Origin: JAEXOD01 sp963663265
GTDB lineage: Bacteria > Bacteroidota > Ignavibacteria > Ignavibacteriales > Melioribacteraceae
DNA: 64,000 nucleotides
Direction: 5' to 3'
Assembly: GCA_963663265.2 (NCBI GenBank)
Contig: CAXXXM010000004.1
Location: 241,769-305,768, forward strand
Positions 18,258-28,104 of this stretch are shown piece after piece; the stretch's first letter is position 1; every line of letters starts with the position of its first letter. The position numbers and the translations under genes were made by a program. Under the pieces are notes generated by a model that saw only the letters and a list, made by a program, of their open reading frames with translations, did no database searches and was not told where the DNA came from.

Positions 18258-19481
18258 CTATTTGATAAGCATCATTTTCTTTGTTGCTGAGAAATTACCT
18301 GCTTCTATTTTGAAGAAATACATTCCAGATGCATTATTTGAAGCATTCCAAACTGCACTATGTGTACCTGCTTCCATTGTGCCATTAACTAAAGTAGCAA
18401 CTTCTTTACCAATTGTATTGTAAATAGTAATTTTTACATTTGATGCAGTAGGTAAAGCAAATTTAATTGTTGTGCTTGGGTTAAATGGGTTTGGATAGTT
18501 TTGTGATAATGAGAATTCAGTTGGAACGCCAACACTAACTTCAATAGCGTTTGAATAACTGAATGATCCATCAAAATCAACTTGTTTTAATCTGTAATAA
18601 TATTTACCTGAATTTACTGTATTATCTGTATAAGAATAAACTTTTCTTTCTGTAGTTGTACCGTTACCATTAACAAATGCAATTTTTGTAAAGTTAACAT
18701 TATCAGCACTTCTTTCAACTGAGAAACCTGAGTTGTTAGTTTCAGTTGCAGTAGCCCAATCTAACATAACTGAACCATCTAATTGACGAGCTGCAAAAGC
18801 TGTTAATTCAACTGGAACGTTAGCACCTGATACTTCAATTAAATCTAAAAATAATGCTGCACCATCATTATAGTTATCAGCAACTGCTTCTTGGAAAGCA
18901 AGATAAATGTTTTGATTAGCATAAGCAGCTAAACTAATTGAATAACTAAACCAACCTGTATCAGCAGCAGCATAAGTAATTGCTTGTAGATTAGTAAAAC
19001 TTGCCATTTGGTTATCTGTTGTAGAAACTTTAATGTTTAATGCATCAAGATATTGTCCAAATTTTCTTACTTGGAAAGTTAAAGTTGCATTAGCAGCTAT
19101 AGAAGTTATTTGAGGAGTTACAATCCATTGGTCATTAGATGTTGCACCACCTGTATTCCAAGTACAAAAAGCCATTTTGCTACCACCTAAACCATTAGGA
19201 GTAGGAATAACTGTACCGCCAGTCCAACCAGATATAGGAGTTGTTCCAATTGTTTGTTGGTTCCAACCAGTTCCACCATCAGGAGAATATAAAGTCCATC
19301 CAGCAGGAGGAAATGCACCTTCAAACGACTCATATAAAGAAGATAATTGTTCTTCTAATGGTGCTCCATAAACAACTCCACTATTACCATTAATAGGTTT
19401 TTGAGTAAAATCTTTTTGCTGAGCATTGATAAAAGATGCCAACATAATAAATGCAGTAAAAACGTACAAAGCTTGTTTCAT
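18258..19481 (-). CDS. T9SS-exported protein with cleaved-adhesin (choice-of-anchor J) domain
   Basis: After a signal peptide (ending FINAQ), residues about 48-205 resemble the cleaved-adhesin/choice-of-anchor J jelly-roll: YESFEGAFPPAGWTLYSPDG, WIVTPQI, then LALFLDLIEV-like strands. Next comes a fibronectin-like domain with VELTAFAARQLDGSVMLDW and GFSVERSADNVNFTK, common in this group. The C-terminus is a complete type A T9SS sorting domain (SQNYPNPFNPSTTIKF, YNTIGKEVATL, final KKMMLIK). AAGGAGA precedes the ATG. It is probably a cell-surface or released adhesive protein. The ligand is unknown. Confidence 0.87.
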   Translation of the reverse strand: MKQALYVFTAFIMLASFINAQQKDFTQKPINGNSGVVYGAPLEEQLSSLYESFEGAFPPAGWTLYSPDGGTGWNQQTIGTTPISGWTGGTVIPTPNGLGGSKMAFCTWNTGGATSNDQWIVTPQITSIAANATLTFQVRKFGQYLDALNIKVSTTDNQMASFTNLQAITYAAADTGWFSYSISLAAYANQNIYLAFQEAVADNYNDGAALFLDLIEVSGANVPVELTAFAARQLDGSVMLDWATATETNNSGFSVERSADNVNFTKIAFVNGNGTTTERKVYSYTDNTVNSGKYYYRLKQVDFDGSFSYSNAIEVSVGVPTEFSLSQNYPNPFNPSTTIKFALPTASNVKITIYNTIGKEVATLVNGTMEAGTHSAVWNASNNASGMYFFKIEAGNFSATKKMMLIK

Positions 19482-19605
19482 AAAGCTCTCCTTTTTAGTT
19501 TTTATTTAGTGTAATTGAAAATAATAAATCTGAACAAATAAAGCAAATATTTTTACAATATTCAAGCATTTAATTGTTTTTGTATAAATATTCACTTTTT
19601 TTAAA

Positions 19606-20328
19606 TTAAATATTATCCAATAATAAAAAATTATTTGAAATATTATTGGATTTTAAATTGCAGTTTTTTAATTCATATGTACATAAATTACTGTAAAAAC
19701 AATTAAGGCAAAAAGGATTTTTTGGTCTGCAAATATTCCTTCCATGCAAAATTAAATTCGTATGAAACTGATGAGCAATATTTATTTTAGGGAAATTATC
19801 ATTTAGTATATAAAACGATTCAACAGGATTTTTGGTATTAACTATACCCAATCTATTCACCAATCTATGAACATGAGTGTCAACTGGGCAAACATTTCTT
19901 TCCAAAGCAAACAGTAAAACACAAGAGGCAGTTTTAATCCCTATTCCCTTTTGACTTGTCAACAACTCCATTATTTCATTATTACTCATATTAGAAAGGA
20001 AATCTAAACTAACATGTCCGTTTTTAGTAGAAAGAAAATTTAAGAAAGAAACAATAGCATTTGCCTTTTGATTTGTCAATCCAGCCACTTTAATCAAATC
20101 TTTAACTTCTCCAATACCCACGTTTAGTAACTCATTCCAGTTAGAAAACCTATTTATTAAATTTAAATAAGCACTATACGAGTTATTATCATTAGTATTT
20201 TGCGAAAGTATTGTTGCTATTAATAAATCTAAGGGATCAGGAGCAGTTTCAGCCTTATTTGGTATTCCATACATTTCTACTAATAAGCTATTGATTTTTA
20301 AAATCTTTTGAGTTATTAAATTTTCCAT
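19606..20328 (-). CDS. nth: Endonuclease III-family DNA glycosylase
   Basis: The HhH-GPD fold of base-excision repair is clear: GIGIKTASCVLLFA with catalytic Lys 132, and PVDTHVHRLVNRLG with catalytic Asp 150. The four Cys of the [4Fe-4S] loop are at 200, 207, 210 and 216 (C-x6-C-x2-C-x5-C). The enzyme removes oxidised pyrimidines and nicks the abasic site. Compared with E. coli Nth (about 211 aa) it is slightly longer at both ends. It lies downstream of the PorV-like gene but behind a terminator, so it is probably independently transcribed. Confidence 0.92.
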   Translation of the reverse strand: MENLITQKILKINSLLVEMYGIPNKAETAPDPLDLLIATILSQNTNDNNSYSAYLNLINRFSNWNELLNVGIGEVKDLIKVAGLTNQKANAIVSFLNFLSTKNGHVSLDFLSNMSNNEIMELLTSQKGIGIKTASCVLLFALERNVCPVDTHVHRLVNRLGIVNTKNPVESFYILNDNFPKINIAHQFHTNLILHGRNICRPKNPFCLNCFYSNLCTYELKNCNLKSNNISNNFLLLDNI

Positions 20329-20351
20329 AAAACAAATATTTAAAATAAAAA

Positions 20352-20375
20352 TGCCCTTATAAAACTATAAGGGCA
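20352..20375 (-). terminator. Intrinsic terminator of the TonB-receptor/PorV operon
   Basis: TGCCCTTATA (20352-20361) pairs perfectly with TATAAGGGCA (20366-20375) over a 4-nt loop. On the minus strand it runs into TTTTTATTTTA. It is 19 nt past the PorV-like stop. Confidence 0.9.
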
Positions 20376-20394
20376 CAAAAAAGAATTCAATAAA

Positions 20395-21429
20395 TTAGAA
20401 TGATAAACTTACATCAAAAAATTGAACATTATCAAGTCTACCATAGTCAGCATAACCATAGTTTATGGTAACTTTAAAATTATCATTTACACTATATCTA
20501 AGACCACCACCTAATGTTAAACCTTCTTCGCTATTATCTTTGAATAAAGATTTATAACCAACTCTAACAAAGAACATTTCATCATAGGCAAATTCCATAC
20601 CCATGTTTAAGTATTCACTATTGTCATTTGGATGAACAGCATCTACAGCACCTGTAGCTCTGATAAATCTTGTATTAACAATATCCATAGCTAAACCAAT
20701 ACGGAATGTTAATGGTAATGGATATGAATCCATATCATAAACAGCAGGTATATTATTAGGACCTGTATCGCTATTTTCGTTAGGATCAGTATTAAATTGG
20801 ATATCTCTACCATCTAACTGCATATCAGAACCAAAGTTACTAATAGCAGCACCAATAGTTAAATCATTAAAAGGAGTACGATATAAAGTACCAATATCAA
20901 TACCAAATCCTGAAGCAGCCATATCCCATATTGCTTCACGAATATACTTAAAATGAGCACCAATTGAGAATCTATCGGTTAACATTCTTGAATAACCAAT
21001 ACCAATTGCAATTGAACCGGCATCCCATACTCTACCATCACCTTCAGGGAAAGTTTCAGTTCTCACTTTATCTTCAGGAACAGAAAGAGAAGTAAATGTT
21101 GCAAAAAGAACACCCATTTCATCTAAATTAATTGCACCCGCAGCAAAATCGTAACTAATATCTGCAAACCAGTTTGCATGATTAAATGCAACTTCTGCAG
21201 ATGTTTTCATTGCAGCAATGCCGGCAGGGTTATAATATACAGAATAAATATCGCCACCAATACCGGTATAAGCACCACCCATACCTATAGAGCGAGCACC
21301 GGCACCAAGTTTCAAAAATTGTCCTGAGGTTGTACCAACTTGGGTAGTACCATCAAATTTTTGAGCATTAGTATTAACACTCAAAGCAATGGTCAACATC
21401 AAGAGCATACTAAATATTTTTTTATACAT
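20395..21429 (-). CDS. PorV/PorQ-family outer-membrane protein
   Basis: The 344-residue protein has a signal peptide (ending VNTNAQ) and the hallmark N-terminal segment LKLGAGARSIGMGGAYTGIG followed by YNPAGIAAM, typical of the PorV/PorQ (UPF0164-like) branch of FadL-type barrels. It ends in an aromatic residue (VSLSF), as outer-membrane barrels do. In T9SS, PorV shuttles cargo from the translocon to the attachment complex. Many paralogues are linked to single cargo or TonB genes, as here. It is the third gene of the group with the 1205-aa protein and the TonB receptor. Confidence 0.85.
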   Translation of the reverse strand: MYKKIFSMLLMLTIALSVNTNAQKFDGTTQVGTTSGQFLKLGAGARSIGMGGAYTGIGGDIYSVYYNPAGIAAMKTSAEVAFNHANWFADISYDFAAGAINLDEMGVLFATFTSLSVPEDKVRTETFPEGDGRVWDAGSIAIGIGYSRMLTDRFSIGAHFKYIREAIWDMAASGFGIDIGTLYRTPFNDLTIGAAISNFGSDMQLDGRDIQFNTDPNENSDTGPNNIPAVYDMDSYPLPLTFRIGLAMDIVNTRFIRATGAVDAVHPNDNSEYLNMGMEFAYDEMFFVRVGYKSLFKDNSEEGLTLGGGLRYSVNDNFKVTINYGYADYGRLDNVQFFDVSLSF

Positions 21430-21467
21430 AAAATTTCTCCAACTTTTTTTCGCTACTTCGTCTCTAA

Positions 21468-24400
21468 TTATTTAATTACCGCAATTCTACCGATTGTTTC
21501 ACCAATTCCAGGTGCATCAACATGATATATATATATACCATAAGCTATTTTTTGACCTTCAGATGATAACAAGTCCCATGTAGCTATACTTGATAAATCA
21601 TCTTTTTCAATAACTTTAACTAAGTCACCTGCAATAGTAAATATTCTTATAGAACATTTAGTAGGAAGATTTCTAAATTGAAGAGCTCTTTCTCCTCGTT
21701 TACTACTTGTTGTTCCAGGTTCTTCAAATAAACTATACGCAACATATGGATTTGGTACAACATATATTTTGTTCAAGTCTGGATTTGACGCTGTTTTATC
21801 AAATTTTGCAGCAGTTGTAGTAAATGTATATTTATCACCGGCAACAAATGGTTTAGTTGTAGCAACTGTATAAATATCACCTGCTTTAGGGGTTTTAACT
21901 GTAACTCCACTATCAGGTAATGTAAAAGTAATAAAATAAGATGTCTTTGAACCGGTTGCTCCGGTAGGTCTTACTATAATACCTTCTCCCCAGTCCCATC
22001 TATCATTATTTTTCTTTGACGGAATAGATTCGTTTATTAATACTTCACCAATTCTATTTTCAGTAACATTCCATATTTTAAATGGACATTTTATGTCTTT
22101 ATGACCGTTACCACTCAAAGGAGCTTGGTAACTGGTATCAACATTAGCCCAAGAACCATCTGCTAATGTATCAGTACCAGTCCATCTAATTTCCCAAGTA
22201 GCTCTATAATCAACTTTTGGGTTACCAAAGTTACCATTAACGTTTAATGCAACTGAATCTTTAACTGTAACGTCAGCTCCATCATTAAATTTGCAATTTT
22301 TAGTATCTATACCCAAAACATGTTTTTGTACAAATACTTTCATACCGTCAAATGCTGGGTTAGAATCTTCCATATTTACCATAGTAGATTTGTAAACAGG
22401 GAAATATCTATAATAAATAGTATATTTTTCACCAGCAGGTAAAGAATTAAACGATGAACCTTTAATTCTACCATCAACCGTATTTACATAATATTTGCTG
22501 GCATCAACAATACTACCACCGGCATCTTTTAATACAATACTTTCCGGTTTTATATTTGTGTGAGAAATAGCTATATAAACTGTATCATTTGATACTATTG
22601 TTTCAGTTACACCAGTTGAATCGGTAACATAATATTCAGTTGGACTAGTAAAATCAATTGAATATAATTTATCATCAGGAACAGCTAAATCGTTTAATAC
22701 TTTAACATATACAGTACCGGTTGAAGAAACTCCGGTTGCAGGTTGAGGATTTCCACCAACACCGGCATCTGCATCAATTACACCAAGTCCAAGAGGATTT
22801 GGAGTAACAACGCCTGTATTAACTTCATATTTTAATACACCAGTAATAGCATCTTTTCTAATTATTGCTTTGTTTTCAGTAGGAGCAAGTTCGTTTCCTG
22901 GTTCAAGTGAACCATTATCATAAGCAACTACTGCATAATAATATGTAACACCATTTGTTACTGATGAATCTACAAATTCATGTTTTAATCCTCTTGTATC
23001 AGTAGGATCGCCAACATAATATTTAACACCTAATCCCGGCATTTCTACAGGATGATATCCACTTGGATATGTAGCAGCATCAATTGGTAAATGCCATTGT
23101 GCACTTTCACCTGTCTCAGGGTTAACAAAAGCAGGTGCTAAAGTAGGATTTCCTCTTGCATCTGTAATTGTATAAATATCACTAAATGTATAATCTCTAC
23201 TTCTAAATACTTTATAACCTAAGAAATCCTTCAATCCTGTTAAAGGGTCAATTGATTCTTCGGCTTTTGTATCCCAATACAAAGTTACTTTTCCATCGCC
23301 TGGAACAACTGTTAAAGTTGGTTTTGTTGGTGGTTGTGCAAATCTATAATCTGCTTCAAGAATTTTTGTAGAAGTAGAAGCATTTAAAATTAAATCTGCC
23401 ATGTCATTACCAAAAAGGATACACATAGAAAATCTTTGTGTTTCTCCAGGAGCCATAGCTAATGGTCCAGTACCAAAGTTAAATACGTTATCTCCAGCAG
23501 TTAATAATAAATTTTGACCGGCTGTATCAACTTGACCAGCAGATAACCAATCCCACATCAGAGGATCGTTTCTTGGTACGTTTGGATCTGAGTTTGTATA
23601 CAGAGCAGCATTAAAGCTTGTTAAACCTATTTGGTCAGATTCTGAAATATCTCTTGCACCAAAGTTTGGTTCTGAACCAGCCCATTTATATCCAGGTGTT
23701 GGTTCGTCAACTAAAGGTTCACCTATATCGTATTTTCCATTTTTTTCACCGTTTATATCAGGTTCATCTAAAAAGTATGCTTGAGAAGGTTTTCCATCAC
23801 CTTCACCATAATCGGCACCCGGATAGTTTGGAGAATCAGGACCGATACCATCAATACCAATATCATCTTTATCAGGATTCCAATCACCGTCTTCATCTCC
23901 CTGCCAACGAGCTTTTGGGGCACCAAATACAGCAGTGTATTGTGCAAGGTCAGAAATTCCTGAAAATATATTATCACCATCTAAGAAAACACCACATGAA
24001 TTATCAGGAGATTCATCTGTCAAACCATCGTAATCGTTATCAATTCCATCGGTTGCTCTTGAAGGAGATTCAAGAAATTTCCAACCGAAATAACCGGTTT
24101 TTTTATTGTTTGTACCGGTCATATCAATATCCCATGCATAAACCATATTACGGGCACGTTGTGGAAATGATACTGATGATTGTAAAGAAAAGCCCGATGC
24201 ATCAACAAATCCCGCACGGTCATCACCATAATCAGAAGCACCACCTACGTGAGGATCGCCATGCATTCCAAAGTATGCTTCAGGAATGGTTTTTCCACTT
24301 GCATTTGTAATTGAGTAAACTAAAAACAAAATGTCTTCTGCCAAAGCATTGTTAAACTGAATTACGCGAACCTGCATATCCAAACCAAGTCCTCTCTTTG

Positions 24401-25085
24401 TCGAATCGTCCGAGAAAGGATAATAAGGAAATTCTCTATTTGAATAATCATCAAGAACAAAAAATACTTCTTCATCCGGAGCAGTTGCCTGATCACCCAA
24501 AAAAGCGGGCCATATATATTTACCGGCACCAGCTGAATACCATAAATTTGGCCAAGAATCTGGTTTACCATCGCCATCAGTATCTTCAGCATTTAATGTA
24601 GCAATAGCATCTTGTGTTGTATCAACATATCCGGCTTTTGGCAACCATCCCCATTTTTCCGTTAAATCGGGTGAATAATCACCTTGAGTTGTAAGTACAA
24701 AAGAATCATCTACTATTTGTAATAAGTGACCATCATCTGATGTTACTTGTCCAGCTGCTAATGGTCCAAATTCAAATCCATAACCTAATCCATTCCACAC
24801 TAAATCTGCAGTTCCGCCTAATGTATTAGGCTTACAAATTGAACCGTAGTTGTAAATAACAGTAGTAATTTTATTACCATTAATTATGGACTGCTTGATA
24901 TAACGCGAACTTCCTAAAGTTTTGAATATTTTAGGAGTAAAACTATCGCCAAATATTCTAACCATATCTTCTTCAGAAAGCTTTTTAATATCAACATTTC
25001 CATCCTTATCATAAGTAATCTGAGCATTAACAACAGAAAAACTTAACATTAAGAATAAAAACAATATTAAATTTCTTAATTTCAT
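21468..25085 (-). CDS. Large secreted protein, conserved partner of TonB receptor and PorV (1205 aa)
   Basis: I do not recognise a named family for most of it. There is a signal peptide (ending VVNAQ). Asp-rich EF-hand-like segments follow, such as EDTDGDGKPDSWPN, DNDYDGLTDESPD and DEDGDWNPDKDDIG, which suggest calcium binding. Two fibronectin-like stretches occur near residues 595-760 (PPTKPTLTVVPGDGKVTLYWD, TYYYAVVAYD). The C-terminus (VPNPYVAY, LQFRNLPTKCSIRIFTIAGD, IYIYHVDAPG, final RIAVIK) is a FlgD-like/T9SS-tail relative rather than the standard NPFNPST type. Position between a TonB receptor and a PorV-like protein suggests a surface complex handling a substrate or cargo, which is inference. 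The reading frame is intact. Confidence 0.7.
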   Translation of the reverse strand: MKLRNLILFLFLMLSFSVVNAQITYDKDGNVDIKKLSEEDMVRIFGDSFTPKIFKTLGSSRYIKQSIINGNKITTVIYNYGSICKPNTLGGTADLVWNGLGYGFEFGPLAAGQVTSDDGHLLQIVDDSFVLTTQGDYSPDLTEKWGWLPKAGYVDTTQDAIATLNAEDTDGDGKPDSWPNLWYSAGAGKYIWPAFLGDQATAPDEEVFFVLDDYSNREFPYYPFSDDSTKRGLGLDMQVRVIQFNNALAEDILFLVYSITNASGKTIPEAYFGMHGDPHVGGASDYGDDRAGFVDASGFSLQSSVSFPQRARNMVYAWDIDMTGTNNKKTGYFGWKFLESPSRATDGIDNDYDGLTDESPDNSCGVFLDGDNIFSGISDLAQYTAVFGAPKARWQGDEDGDWNPDKDDIGIDGIGPDSPNYPGADYGEGDGKPSQAYFLDEPDINGEKNGKYDIGEPLVDEPTPGYKWAGSEPNFGARDISESDQIGLTSFNAALYTNSDPNVPRNDPLMWDWLSAGQVDTAGQNLLLTAGDNVFNFGTGPLAMAPGETQRFSMCILFGNDMADLILNASTSTKILEADYRFAQPPTKPTLTVVPGDGKVTLYWDTKAEESIDPLTGLKDFLGYKVFRSRDYTFSDIYTITDARGNPTLAPAFVNPETGESAQWHLPIDAATYPSGYHPVEMPGLGVKYYVGDPTDTRGLKHEFVDSSVTNGVTYYYAVVAYDNGSLEPGNELAPTENKAIIRKDAITGVLKYEVNTGVVTPNPLGLGVIDADAGVGGNPQPATGVSSTGTVYVKVLNDLAVPDDKLYSIDFTSPTEYYVTDSTGVTETIVSNDTVYIAISHTNIKPESIVLKDAGGSIVDASKYYVNTVDGRIKGSSFNSLPAGEKYTIYYRYFPVYKSTMVNMEDSNPAFDGMKVFVQKHVLGIDTKNCKFNDGADVTVKDSVALNVNGNFGNPKVDYRATWEIRWTGTDTLADGSWANVDTSYQAPLSGNGHKDIKCPFKIWNVTENRIGEVLINESIPSKKNNDRWDWGEGIIVRPTGATGSKTSYFITFTLPDSGVTVKTPKAGDIYTVATTKPFVAGDKYTFTTTAAKFDKTASNPDLNKIYVVPNPYVAYSLFEEPGTTSSKRGERALQFRNLPTKCSIRIFTIAGDLVKVIEKDDLSSIATWDLLSSEGQKIAYGIYIYHVDAPGIGETIGRIAVIK

Positions 25086-25111
25086 AATTTATATTCTCCG
25101 TTCAGTTTCAA

Positions 25112-27973
25112 TTAATTAAATAAAATAGAGAATCCTACACGAACTTCTCTTGGTTTGTTTAAATTTGATGGACGATTATAATAATAGTTATCAACATCGC
25201 TCATACTAATTAAACCAGGATCTCCTTTTTCAATTCTACTTCTCAATTCATTAAATTGATATGAATTTAATGTTTCTTCTACGTTAGTTTGTGCTCTACC
25301 ACTACTTGCATATACGTAAACTTCATTTTTGAGATCCAACAAGTTTTCAACTTGCAAAAATAGAGAATATTTGAAAGTTCCAATTGAAAAGAATTTTTCA
25401 AATTTGAAATCAAGACTCCACTGCATTGGTCTTCTTGCAGAATTTTGATTATATGTAATTGCAGATAATTGTGATGGTAAACTTGGAGTATATGGAGTAC
25501 CCATCTGAATATTTGCAATTAAACCGAGTGTCCAGTTATCCGGCTCAATTAAATTTACAGTAGCATTAATAATATGAGGTCTATCAAAATCTAACGGAAC
25601 CAAATAGGTTTCAGTCATTTTTCCAGAAGCTTCACTAAAGAATAAATCTTCGGAAGGTTCTGTTCTGCTGCCTTCAGCAACTTGGAAAGTATAATCTAAA
25701 CTTGCTTGGAATAAACTTTGAGGTGATCTTCTTTTGAATAAAGAAATTGTAACACCACGTACGTTTGAATAAGCTAAGTTTGTTAATACACTATATTCTC
25801 TTCCTTGAGTTGTAAAAACTGTTTGTGTATAAATATAATCTGATACGTCTTTATAAAAACCTGTTACTTCTAATTTTAAATCTTCACCTAAAACTTGGTT
25901 TAAACCTAATTCGTATTGAACAGCTTGCTGTGGTTTTACATCCGGGTTACCAAAACTTGGAGTTGAACCGGCATTGGCAACATAAAAATTAGGATTTTTA
26001 AATAATGAACTTAATGAACCGTTTTGGTAAAAATGTCCATAAGAAAATCTAATTAAACCTTTTTCTGTAATAGGATAAGAAATACTAATTCGTGGTGAAA
26101 TCATGTGTTTAATTGTAGCTTTCTTAATATTGCTGGTCATACTTCCTTGAACCTCAGTTTGAAGTTCTGTTGATAAGTTATCATTATAGTATGCATTAGG
26201 ATTAAAATATTCGTATCTAATACCTGCATTCAATATTAATGAAGAAGCCAATTCAATTTTATCTCTTAAATAAACAGCAAATGAGCTTGGTTTTCTTGTG
26301 TATTTAGTATATAATGAAGGGCTTGTTGGAACTCTTCTTACTAATACAGTTGAAGGATCTAATAAATAAGCTGTACTTAATGAACCAAAGCCATCAGTTG
26401 CGGTTGGATCTAATCTACCAATTTCAACGCTATATGATTCAACATTCAAATTAAAGAAACGTCCTTCAAATCCAAATTTAACTTCATGAGTTTCCCATAA
26501 CTGAGCAACTAAATCACCCTTGATACCCATTGTTTCTGTACTTCTTGAAAATCTATAATTATCTGTACCACCTGTTAAAAATGTAGTAGTACTTAAATTT
26601 CTTTGATATGCTGTTGGCAAATATCTTGTATCTTCTGGATTTTCATACAAATAATATTGACCTCTATTAAATGTATAAGAACCTTTAATAGTATAGAATA
26701 AGTTTTGACCAACGGTATGAGTAAACTCAACAGCGTTATGTTGAGAATTTGAATAAGTTGTACCTACACCATATGGATTGTATCTTGATTCCAATGCAGA
26801 AAAATTACCACCACCTTTACTTTCACCTTTATCAAAAACAAACTCATACTTAAGTTTTAATAATGGTGTAAAGTTATAACTAATATTACCTTGCAAGTTT
26901 AAATTCCAGTTATTATTTAAGGAAACAACGGAATTATCACCGGTTGGTAAACCATTACTTGTATTTAAATAAGGATTAAAATAATACGCGTCTGAAGAGT
27001 TCCCCTTTCTTGAATCGCCTGATGGAAATTCATTTGGAGATAAATAAGCATCAGTTGGTGAATATTTATTAATACCATAAATATAACCTTTACTGTTTTC
27101 ATATACTCCGGAGAGAAAGAACTTCATTTCTTTGGCTGTAAATGGCACATAACCACCAACAGTACCTTCCAATCGAGTTCTATTCAATGGATCAATATCA
27201 TCAATATTATAGAAATCGTCAGTACGATTAGAAACATAATCACCCATGTAACCACGTAAACTGAAAGTATATTTTTCACCACCTTCTTTAGTTACGTAGT
27301 TAACTACTCCTGAAAGAGCATTTCCATATTCAGCACTAAAAGTTCCTGTTGAAACCGAAACTTCTTGTACTGCATTTGTAGCAATACCAACTGATCTTGA
27401 GTTTCCGTATGGATCGTTTACAGACACACCATTAATAGTATATGCTACTTCGTTTGCATAACCACCACGAAAGTGTAATCCTCCATCGTTACCAACTGCT
27501 ACACCCGCTTGCAATTTAATAATATCCGAAATTTGGTCAACCGGTAACTCTCCAATTGTTTCAGATGTTATTGCAACCGTGGGGTTGGTTAAATCTTGAC
27601 GAATCAATGGGTTTCTTTCCCCTTGTACTACAACTGCAGGTAAATCAATTGATCCTGAGGATAATTGAAAATCCAATCTTGTCGTAAAATCAACATTTAC
27701 TCTGACATCTTTAAAAGTACTCTTTTGATAACCTATTAAAGAAGCCGTTACATTATAAACACCGGGTGGAACGTTTAATATGGTAAATATACCATTTAAA
27801 TCCGTTGCAGCACCCATCGACGTACCCAAAACAACAACGTTTACGAATGGTAAAGGTTCACCGGTATCTTTGTCTTCGATTTTCCCAGTAATTTTACCCG
27901 AACTCGCAAAAACGTTGCCGCTAAGTACCAAACATAAGATAAGAACATAAAATCTTAGCAGAGTCAGTCTCAT
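25112..27973 (-). CDS. TonB-dependent receptor with carboxypeptidase-like N-terminal domain
   Basis: I start at the ATG at 27973 (MRLTLLRFYVL), giving a signal peptide ending VFASS, because GAGG lies 8 nt before it. A longer frame to 28066 has no such support. Residues about 26-115 are a carboxypeptidase D regulatory-like domain (GKIEDKDTGEPLPFVNVVV). A plug domain follows (VAITSETIGELPVDQISDIIKLQAGV, then FRGGYANEVAYTINGVSV) and then a 22-strand-type beta-barrel ending REVRVGFSILFN. Such proteins import large substrates with TonB energy or act in surface assembly. It is the first gene of the group with the 1205-aa protein and PorV-like protein. Confidence 0.92.
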   Translation of the reverse strand: MRLTLLRFYVLILCLVLSGNVFASSGKITGKIEDKDTGEPLPFVNVVVLGTSMGAATDLNGIFTILNVPPGVYNVTASLIGYQKSTFKDVRVNVDFTTRLDFQLSSGSIDLPAVVVQGERNPLIRQDLTNPTVAITSETIGELPVDQISDIIKLQAGVAVGNDGGLHFRGGYANEVAYTINGVSVNDPYGNSRSVGIATNAVQEVSVSTGTFSAEYGNALSGVVNYVTKEGGEKYTFSLRGYMGDYVSNRTDDFYNIDDIDPLNRTRLEGTVGGYVPFTAKEMKFFLSGVYENSKGYIYGINKYSPTDAYLSPNEFPSGDSRKGNSSDAYYFNPYLNTSNGLPTGDNSVVSLNNNWNLNLQGNISYNFTPLLKLKYEFVFDKGESKGGGNFSALESRYNPYGVGTTYSNSQHNAVEFTHTVGQNLFYTIKGSYTFNRGQYYLYENPEDTRYLPTAYQRNLSTTTFLTGGTDNYRFSRSTETMGIKGDLVAQLWETHEVKFGFEGRFFNLNVESYSVEIGRLDPTATDGFGSLSTAYLLDPSTVLVRRVPTSPSLYTKYTRKPSSFAVYLRDKIELASSLILNAGIRYEYFNPNAYYNDNLSTELQTEVQGSMTSNIKKATIKHMISPRISISYPITEKGLIRFSYGHFYQNGSLSSLFKNPNFYVANAGSTPSFGNPDVKPQQAVQYELGLNQVLGEDLKLEVTGFYKDVSDYIYTQTVFTTQGREYSVLTNLAYSNVRGVTISLFKRRSPQSLFQASLDYTFQVAEGSRTEPSEDLFFSEASGKMTETYLVPLDFDRPHIINATVNLIEPDNWTLGLIANIQMGTPYTPSLPSQLSAITYNQNSARRPMQWSLDFKFEKFFSIGTFKYSLFLQVENLLDLKNEVYVYASSGRAQTNVEETLNSYQFNELRSRIEKGDPGLISMSDVDNYYYNRPSNLNKPREVRVGFSILFN

Positions 27974-28104
27974 ACTAATTACCTCAGATAAGTTGATAGA
28001 TTTTGAACTAAATATAAAAAAAATTATTTTAGCACTTAAAATAGTACAGTTTATTATTTTAGTCAATTAAATACTTTTTTATTATTTATTTTTTTGGAGT
28101 AAAA

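Noticed and set aside
23618..24310. 230-aa open frame on the plus strand
   Set aside because: It lies wholly opposite the 1205-aa secreted protein, has a biased His/Tyr/Gln composition typical of antisense reading, and resembles no family.
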